The notes beneath the pieces are model-generated. The model did not search any database and was not told where the DNA came from. It saw only the letters and a list, made by a program, of their open reading frames with translations. 64,000 bases of DNA from Neomesorhizobium albiziae (GTDB lineage Bacteria > Pseudomonadota > Alphaproteobacteria > Rhizobiales > Rhizobiaceae): assembly GCF_900114255.1 (NCBI RefSeq), contig NZ_FOSL01000001.1, positions 372,001-436,000 of the forward strand, in the 5' to 3' direction. Of the stretch, positions 59,016-64,000 are shown piece by piece. The translations under genes were made by a program, and so were the position numbers. Each line of letters begins with the position of its first letter. The first letter of the stretch is position 1.

Positions 59016-59731
59016 ACCGCCCTGAGGCCCTTTTCGATCAGCTCATAGGCGGCGTTGATGGCGGCAAGCCGGGTTGTGGCTATGGCGATGAATTCCTGCG
59101 GCAATCCACGTGCTATCAGCCGGTCGGGATGGTTGCTGGCGACAAGCTTGCGGTAGTGTTTGCGCACTTCGTCGAAGGGCGTGCCCCGATCGACGCCGAG
59201 GATTGCATAGGGATCCGCATCACCCAGATCGAGGTGGCGCGCGAGGATGCGCTGGTAATGTGCCTCGTCGATTTTGAAGATTTCGGCGATCCGCCTGAGG
59301 AACCGGCCTTCCCGTTCATGCATCACCCCGTCGGCCTTGGCGATATGGAAAAGCCCGTCGAGAATGTCTTCCAGCATGCCGCAATTGGCATGGCCGGAGC
59401 CGCAAAGCCCGGCCATGCGCTGCGCATAGGCTTCGAAACCTGCGGTATCGCCCTGCGCCAGATCGTAGAGGCGGGCAACGTGGCGCGTTTCCTTGGCGGG
59501 GATATGGAATATCTCCTGGAACGCTCGGACTTCGTCCTGGGTCACGATTCCATCCGCTTTCGCCATTTTTGCGGACAGAGCGATCATCGCCACCGAGAAG
59601 GCGACACGCCGGCGCAACTCGGGATCGCCGGCAAAAACCGTGCGCACCGCTTCGGCGACGTCGAGCGCGCCCGAATACGCCGAGGCCGAAACCCGCGATA
59701 CAAAATAGCCTATCCGTTCCCAAATCGACAT
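59012..59731 (-). CDS. djlA: DjlA-like co-chaperone (TerB and J domains)
   Basis: 239 residues. Central TerB-like domain (AMIALSAKMAKADGIVTQDE, LFHIAKADGVMHEREGRFLR with its repeated acidic KADG motif) and a C-terminal J domain (DPYAILGVDRGTPFDEVRKH) with the HPD tripeptide in ASNHPDRLIA. HPD stimulates DnaK ATPase. The N-terminus lacks the clear membrane helix of E. coli DjlA. First gene of a two-gene unit with the amidase. Confidence 0.87.
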   Translation of the reverse strand: MSIWERIGYFVSRVSASAYSGALDVAEAVRTVFAGDPELRRRVAFSVAMIALSAKMAKADGIVTQDEVRAFQEIFHIPAKETRHVARLYDLAQGDTAGFEAYAQRMAGLCGSGHANCGMLEDILDGLFHIAKADGVMHEREGRFLRRIAEIFKIDEAHYQRILARHLDLGDADPYAILGVDRGTPFDEVRKHYRKLVASNHPDRLIARGLPQEFIAIATTRLAAINAAYELIEKGLRAV

Positions 59732-60047
59732 GCGCGCTTCTTAGAGGCAAACCGCCGAGATGGCGAGGCGGTTTGATGACGCGTAGGGCGTGACAAACCG
59801 CTCCGTTTTCCTGGCGAAAGCGGGCTTTTTAGTTGGAAAAATTGCTATTTGTTGTGCGAAAGCCCACAGCGTCGCGCCTTTTAGTGAGCTGGACCAATCG
59901 AATTTTCACCACTCGGATGGCGGCGCTTGCGATGATGACTGTCGAACGCGCGACCGCAAGGCACGTATCGCCGCTAATTTGACTACGGCCGAAAAGCAAA
60001 CGGCCAGCCCGAAGGCTGGCCGCGAGGCAAACATGCCTGCATTGGGC
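59732..60047 (-). terminator. Intergenic region with terminator of the 60048 lipoprotein gene
   Basis: 316 bases without a gene. The only clear signal is the stem GGCCAGCC (60002-60009) / GGCTGGCC (60014-60021) with a CGAA loop, followed on minus by GTTTGCTTTT. It ends the lipoprotein transcript. The rest should hold the djlA promoter. Confidence 0.7.
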
Positions 60048-60437
60048 CTATTGGACGCCGAGCGCCTGCTTGGCGGCCGATTCGGCCATGTCGCCGGCCT
60101 GCTTGGCCTGGTCTTCGGTTTGGCCAGCGGCCTTGGCGGCTGCCTCGGCGCTGGTGCGGGCAGCAGTAACGGCTTGCGTCTTCTGCTCGGCAGTCATCGA
60201 CGCCGCCTGCTCTTGCAGCGCTTTCATGGCATCTTGGGCGGCCTTTGCCGGGTCGGCTGGCGCGGCAGGCGTAGCCGGTGCGGCGGGCGCGGTTTCAGCC
60301 GGCTTCATTGCCTCGGCCGGCTTGGCCGGCGCTTCGGTGGTTGCCGGAGGTGTCTCGGCTTTGTTCTCGCTTTCTCCGCACGCAGCGAGTGCCAGCATCG
60401 AAACTCCGGCCAGCGAAGCTAAAAGCAATCTTTTCAT
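60048..60437 (-). CDS. Ala/Pro-rich lipoprotein
   Basis: 129 residues. Signal peptide with lipobox LALAAC (Cys 20), then a Pro/Ala/Thr-rich spacer (ATTEAPAKPAEAMKPAETAP) and an alanine-rich helical end (TAARTSAEAAAKAAGQTEDQ). Such spacers occur in lipoproteins that span the periplasm or reach the wall. Function unknown. A similar lipoprotein follows at 60641. Confidence 0.7.
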   Translation of the reverse strand: MKRLLLASLAGVSMLALAACGESENKAETPPATTEAPAKPAEAMKPAETAPAAPATPAAPADPAKAAQDAMKALQEQAASMTAEQKTQAVTAARTSAEAAAKAAGQTEDQAKQAGDMAESAAKQALGVQ

Positions 60438-60574
60438 CTGAATATTCCCTCATGTCGCAGCTCAAATGAGCCCACCGCCATGCCTTGATACTCCAATTGA
60501 GGCGAAGTTGGGTCTGGCCTCTGGCGTTTTCCGCAGGAAAACTGCCAAAATCACAGGCATTTAAGCGATCTGGC

Positions 60575-60605
60575 GAACAAAAGGCCGGATCGGGAATCCG
60601 GCCTT
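60575..60605 (-). terminator. Terminator of the 60641 lipoprotein gene
   Basis: Perfect stem AAGGCCGGA (60581-60589) / TCCGGCCTT (60597-60605); on minus it is followed by TTGTTCG. It lies 36 bases after the lipoprotein stop. Confidence 0.75.
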
Positions 60606-60640
60606 TCGCAATTCGCTGCGAATGCGGGAACGGGATTGCG

Positions 60641-60832
60641 CTATTGCGGCGGCTTTGCCGGATCCGTAGCAGGCGGCGTTGCCGGTTCGGTTGCAGGCGG
60701 TGTCGCCGGCGCCGTTGCTGGCGGCGTCGTTTCGGTCGTAGCGGGAGCGGTGGTGCCCTCCGTCTTGTTGTCGCTGCAAGCGGCGATGCCCAGCAGCGCG
60801 GTACCAGCGACCGCGAGAACAAGCTTCCTCAT
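60641..60832 (-). CDS. Small Pro/Ala/Thr-rich lipoprotein
   Basis: 63 residues from ATG 60832 (MRKLVLAVAGTALLGIAACS). Lipobox GIAAC (Cys 19). The whole mature part is a tandem of PATxPATPPAT-like units (APATPPATEPATPPATDPAK), a low-complexity surface or wall-spanning spacer. GGAG is present upstream of the ATG. Probably related to its neighbour at 60048. Confidence 0.65.
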   Translation of the reverse strand: MRKLVLAVAGTALLGIAACSDNKTEGTTAPATTETTPPATAPATPPATEPATPPATDPAKPPQ

Positions 60833-61153
60833 TTCTCTTCTCCTCAAATGGATTGCGAGACGACAGTGCCGTTTGAGTCGGCCAGTCGCGGTAACAATAC
60901 CATTGCGCCGCGCGGAGTTGCGTCACATCGACTATCTCAACTTAACAATTTGTGTTTGCAGCATTTTTTGCTGCCGCAATCAGAGGCTGGCGGCACTGCG
61001 CGCAGCCTGGTCATACAGGCCTAAGAGCGCCTGCATGAGTGCCGCGATGCCCGAAAGTTCCGCCTCTTCGAAGTTCAGCGCCTTGACGCTGTGACGAAAT
61101 ACCGACGATACGCTGTATTGAAGAAATCCATGTCGCCGCCCGGGAAAACGCTC
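60833..61153. other. Intergenic region between divergent genes
   Basis: 321 bases. Should contain the promoters of the lipoprotein (minus) and the oxoprolinase-like gene (plus). A short GCAGC-ATTTTTT-GCTGC stem is at about 60958-60974. A minus-strand frame reading [20 protein letters not shown] ends at 60980 but lacks a good start. No riboswitch or other structure is evident. Confidence 0.4.
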
Positions 61154-64000
61154 ATGCCTGCCAAGAAATGGGATTTCTGGATCGATCGCGGCGGCACTTT
61201 CACCGACATCATTGGTCGCGACCCGCAAGGCGCCCTGCATCCGAGGAAGCTTCTTTCGGAAAACCCGGAAGCATACCGCGACGCCGCCATCCAGGGCATT
61301 CGCGACCTGCTCGCGCTACAGCCCGGCGCGCCGATTCCGGCTGGCGTCGTCGGCGATATCAAGATGGGCACCACCGTCGCCACAAACGCCCTTCTGGAAC
61401 GCAAGGGCGACCGGGTGTTGTTGCTCATCACCAAGGGTTTCCGTGATGCGCTGCGCATCGCCTACCAGGCCCGGCCCGACATCTTCGCCAAGGAGATCAT
61501 CCTTCCCGAACAGCTCTACGAGCGGGTGATCGAGGTTGACGAACGGGTCCGCGCCGACGGCGGCGTGGAAACGCTTCTCGATATCGCGACAGTCATTCCG
61601 GCAATCGAAAAGGCGAAAGCCGACGGCATCGACGCCGTGGCGATCGTCTTCATGCACGCGTGGAAATTTCCTGAGTATGAGCAGGTCGTCGCCAGGGTCT
61701 GCCGCAAGCTCGGCTTCGCGCAGGTTTCGGTGAGCCACGAGGTTTCGCCATTGGTGAAACTGGTCGGGCGTGGCGACACGACGGTGGTCGATGCTTATCT
61801 CACGCCGATTCTGGCGCGTTATGTGCAAGGGGTGGCGCGGGAATTGGGGATAGTGCAGACGCCAATCTCCCCCCTTGAGATGTCGGCGGAACCGACAGAG
61901 GGGGGCGCTGTCCCTTCAGCATCTCCGCATGCTGGAAATGCCGGCACTGACGAGTACCGCTCCACGTTGCCCCCCTTTGCCCTACCGGGCATCTCCCCCT
62001 CAAGGAGGGAGATTGGCGCTTCGTCCCCCCGCCTGATGTTCATGATGTCGTCGGGCGGGCTGACGGCGGCGGAGAAATTCCAGGGCAAGGATGCGTTGTT
62101 GTCAGGCCCGGCCGGCGGCGTGGTCGGCATGGTGGAAACGGCAAAACTCGCTGGCTTCGGCAAGGTGATCGGTTTCGACATGGGCGGCACCTCGACGGAC
62201 GTCGCCCACTATGACGGCGACTATGAACGCGCCTTCGACACCGAAGTGGCGGGCGTGCGCGTGCGGGCGCCGATGATGCGTATCCACACGGTCGCGGCCG
62301 GCGGCGGCTCCATCCTGCATTTCGAAGCCGGGCGTTTCCGCGCCGGCCCGGATTCGGCCGGCGCAAACCCTGGTCCGGCCTGCTATCGCCGCGGCGGCCC
62401 GCTCGCCGTCACCGACGCCAATGTGATGCTCGGCAAGCTGCAGCCGGACTTTTTCCCGGCGATTTTCGGTGCCACGCAGGATCAGCCGCTCGACGCCGAA
62501 ATCGTGCGCGAAAAGTTTGCCGCACTGGCAAAGGAAATCGGCGACGGCAAGAACCCGGAAGCCGTCGCCGAGGGCTTCGTCACCATCGCCGTGGAAAACA
62601 TGGCCAACGCCATCAAGAAGATCTCCGTCCAGCGCGGCTACGACGTGACTGAATATCTGCTCAATTGCTTCGGCGGCGCCGGCGGCCAGCATGCTTGCCT
62701 CGTGGCCGATGCGCTCGGCATGGAGGCGGTGTTGATCCACCCCTTCTCCGGCCTGCTTTCTGCCTACGGCATCGGCCTGTCATCCATCTTCGCCTCGCGC
62801 AGCCAGGCGCTGCTGCGACCGCTTGGCGACGAGTCGCTGGGCGCCATGGAGGCATTGATCGCGGAGCTGCGCGCCGCGGTTCTCGAGGAACTCGCCGATC
62901 AGGGGGTCGGCGAAAATGACGTTGCCTGGCGGCCGGTGCTGCAGATCCGCTACGACGGCACCGACACCGCCTTGCCGGTCAATTTCGACGGCGGTTCGAT
63001 CGCCGCTGCGCGTCGCGATTTCGAGGCTGCGCACAAGGCGCAGTTCGGCTTCATCTACGATGACAAGCCGATGATCGTCGAGGCAATCGGCGTGGAAGGC
63101 ACGGACAGTCGCCAGAAAGGCTTGAGAGAGGCTGAGTCGACGCTCGAGCAAATCAGCGCAAACGCTTCCGGAACCCGGAAAATCTTTTGCGAGGGCGGCT
63201 GGCGCGACGCCGGCGTCTTCCGCCGCGAGACAATGAAGGCGGGTTACAAGGTCGCCGGCCCTGCTTTGATCGTCGAAAGCCATCAAACCATCGTCGTCGA
63301 GCCGGGCTGGCAGGCCGAGATCACCGCCAGGGACCATGTTCTGTTGCGCCGCGCGGAGAAGAAGCAGCGGAAGGCGGCACTCGGCACCGAAGCCGATCCG
63401 GTGATGCTGGAGGTCTTCAACAATCTGTTCATGTCGATTGCCGAGCAGATGGGCGTGACGCTGCAGAACACCGCCTATTCGGTGAACATCAAGGAGCGGC
63501 TGGATTTTTCCTGTGCCGTCTTCGACCGCACCGGCGCGCTGGTCGCCAATGCACCGCACATGCCGGTGCACCTGGGATCCATGGACCGCTCGGTGGAAAC
63601 CATCATTCGTCTCAACGAAGGCGACGTTCATCCCGGAGACGTGTTTGCGCTTAACGCGCCTTACAATGGCGGCACGCATCTGCCGGACATCACCGTTGTG
63701 ACCCCGGTGTTCGAGGACGTGGACTCCTCACCCCGCATCCTCTTTTGGGTCGCAGCGCGCGGCCATCATGCCGATGTCGGCGGCACCGCCCCGGGCTCGA
63801 TGACGCCGCTGGCGACGACCGTCGACGAGGAAGGCGTCCTGTTCGACAATTTCCGCGTCGTCGAGCGCGGACGTTTTCGCGAGAAGGAGTTGCGCGCGCT
63901 GCTGTCGGACCACCCCTACCCGGCGCGCAACCCGACCCAGAACATCGCCGATCTCAAGGCCCAGATCGCCGCCAACGAGAAAGGTGCGGCCGAACTCAGG
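61154..64000 (+). CDS. 5-oxoprolinase/hydantoinase family protein (HyuA-HyuB fusion), 3' end outside window
   Basis: 949 codons in the window, still open at base 64000. ATP-dependent amidohydrolase family that opens 5-oxoproline or hydantoin rings. The HyuA-like half begins [20 protein letters not shown] and has [40 protein letters not shown] and [19 protein letters not shown]; the HyuB-like half has [40 protein letters not shown] and [16 protein letters not shown]. The ATG at 61154 (MPAKKWDFW) is preferred; an in-frame ATG at 61130 is possible. An in-frame palindromic repeat encodes about residues 236-288, in a region where the family normally runs straight from AREL to LMFMMSSGG. Confidence 0.9.
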   Translation, partial: MPAKKWDFWIDRGGTFTDIIGRDPQGALHPRKLLSENPEAYRDAAIQGIRDLLALQPGAPIPAGVVGDIKMGTTVATNALLERKGDRVLLLITKGFRDALRIAYQARPDIFAKEIILPEQLYERVIEVDERVRADGGVETLLDIATVIPAIEKAKADGIDAVAIVFMHAWKFPEYEQVVARVCRKLGFAQVSVSHEVSPLVKLVGRGDTTVVDAYLTPILARYVQGVARELGIVQTPISPLEMSAEPTEGGAVPSASPHAGNAGTDEYRSTLPPFALPGISPSRREIGASSPRLMFMMSSGGLTAAEKFQGKDALLSGPAGGVVGMVETAKLAGFGKVIGFDMGGTSTDVAHYDGDYERAFDTEVAGVRVRAPMMRIHTVAAGGGSILHFEAGRFRAGPDSAGANPGPACYRRGGPLAVTDANVMLGKLQPDFFPAIFGATQDQPLDAEIVREKFAALAKEIGDGKNPEAVAEGFVTIAVENMANAIKKISVQRGYDVTEYLLNCFGGAGGQHACLVADALGMEAVLIHPFSGLLSAYGIGLSSIFASRSQALLRPLGDESLGAMEALIAELRAAVLEELADQGVGENDVAWRPVLQIRYDGTDTALPVNFDGGSIAAARRDFEAAHKAQFGFIYDDKPMIVEAIGVEGTDSRQKGLREAESTLEQISANASGTRKIFCEGGWRDAGVFRRETMKAGYKVAGPALIVESHQTIVVEPGWQAEITARDHVLLRRAEKKQRKAALGTEADPVMLEVFNNLFMSIAEQMGVTLQNTAYSVNIKERLDFSCAVFDRTGALVANAPHMPVHLGSMDRSVETIIRLNEGDVHPGDVFALNAPYNGGTHLPDITVVTPVFEDVDSSPRILFWVAARGHHADVGGTAPGSMTPLATTVDEEGVLFDNFRVVERGRFREKELRALLSDHPYPARNPTQNIADLKAQIAANEKGAAELR
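61861..62017. repeat. 157-bp palindromic element inserted in frame in the oxoprolinase-like gene
   Basis: Terminal inverted repeats of 19 bp (61861-61879 and 61999-62017, 18 of 19 matching: GCCAATCTCCCCCCTTGAG and CTCAAGGAGGGAGATTGGC). An inner hairpin TGTCGGcggaaCCGACA follows the left arm. The element has no stop in the gene frame and adds about 52 residues rich in Pro, Ser and Gly ([39 protein letters not shown]). Repeats of this kind are usually intergenic in Mesorhizobium. Confidence 0.8.

Noticed and set aside
60980-61240. Minus-strand frame ending [20 protein letters not shown]
   Set aside because: The plausible-looking C-terminus has no start codon of its own; the full frame would overlap the oxoprolinase-like gene.

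Overview
The window looks like chromosomal DNA of a Mesorhizobium-type alphaproteobacterium (order Rhizobiales/Hyphomicrobiales). This rests on the GC-rich codon use, the rhizobial order of the division and cell-wall (dcw) cluster, palindromic intergenic repeats of a kind common in these genomes, and GANTC (CcrM) sites. All reading was done by eye, so counts and family calls are mine and no database was searched.

Layout. 1-9.7 kb holds housekeeping and accessory genes: a frameshifted low-affinity iron permease-like gene, an SDR oxidoreductase, a hexapeptide acyltransferase, an aldo/keto reductase, CreA, a SCO copper chaperone, prmA flanked by two copies of a 166-bp double palindrome, an M24 aminopeptidase P, and azlCD. 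From 35.6 kb down to 9.8 kb, on the minus strand, runs the full dcw cluster: mraZ-rsmH-ftsL-ftsI-murE-murF-mraY-murD-ftsW-murG-murC-murB-ddl-ftsQ-ftsA-ftsZ-lpxC-bamD-recN-ligA, followed by a DUF2461 gene. Many junctions are ATGA overlaps, so translation is probably coupled. A cluster of GANTC sites sits in the murB-ddl gap.

About 35.9-54.7 kb is a foreign, AT-richer island inserted upstream of mraZ. Its left end carries a tyrosine integrase and its right end an AlpA-like excisionase. Between them are a TOTE-type primase fused to an SF3 helicase, an adjacent iteron-like putative origin, a CoiA-like nuclease, several ribbon-helix-helix regulators, a small-terminase-like protein, a tape measure protein, a HK97-type prohead protease, a NusG-like protein and a SieB-like membrane protein. 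I see no large terminase, portal, major capsid or lysis genes. The best reading is a phage satellite, or a strongly reduced prophage. The hexamer CCCGGG (extended RCCCGGGY) occurs 28 times in this island, about one per 0.65 kb, but only about 10 times in the other 45 kb, which is richer in GC. The sites are spread across genes and gaps in different reading frames, and I know of no function for them.

54.8-64 kb returns to host DNA: rhizobial repeats, a small lipoprotein missed by length cut-offs, a Cys/Met-metabolism PLP enzyme, the RNase P RNA gene with promoter, a lytic transglycosylase, an amidase, a DjlA-like co-chaperone, two Ala/Pro/Thr-rich lipoproteins and the start of a 5-oxoprolinase/hydantoinase gene. 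That last gene contains an in-frame 157-bp palindromic repeat insertion.
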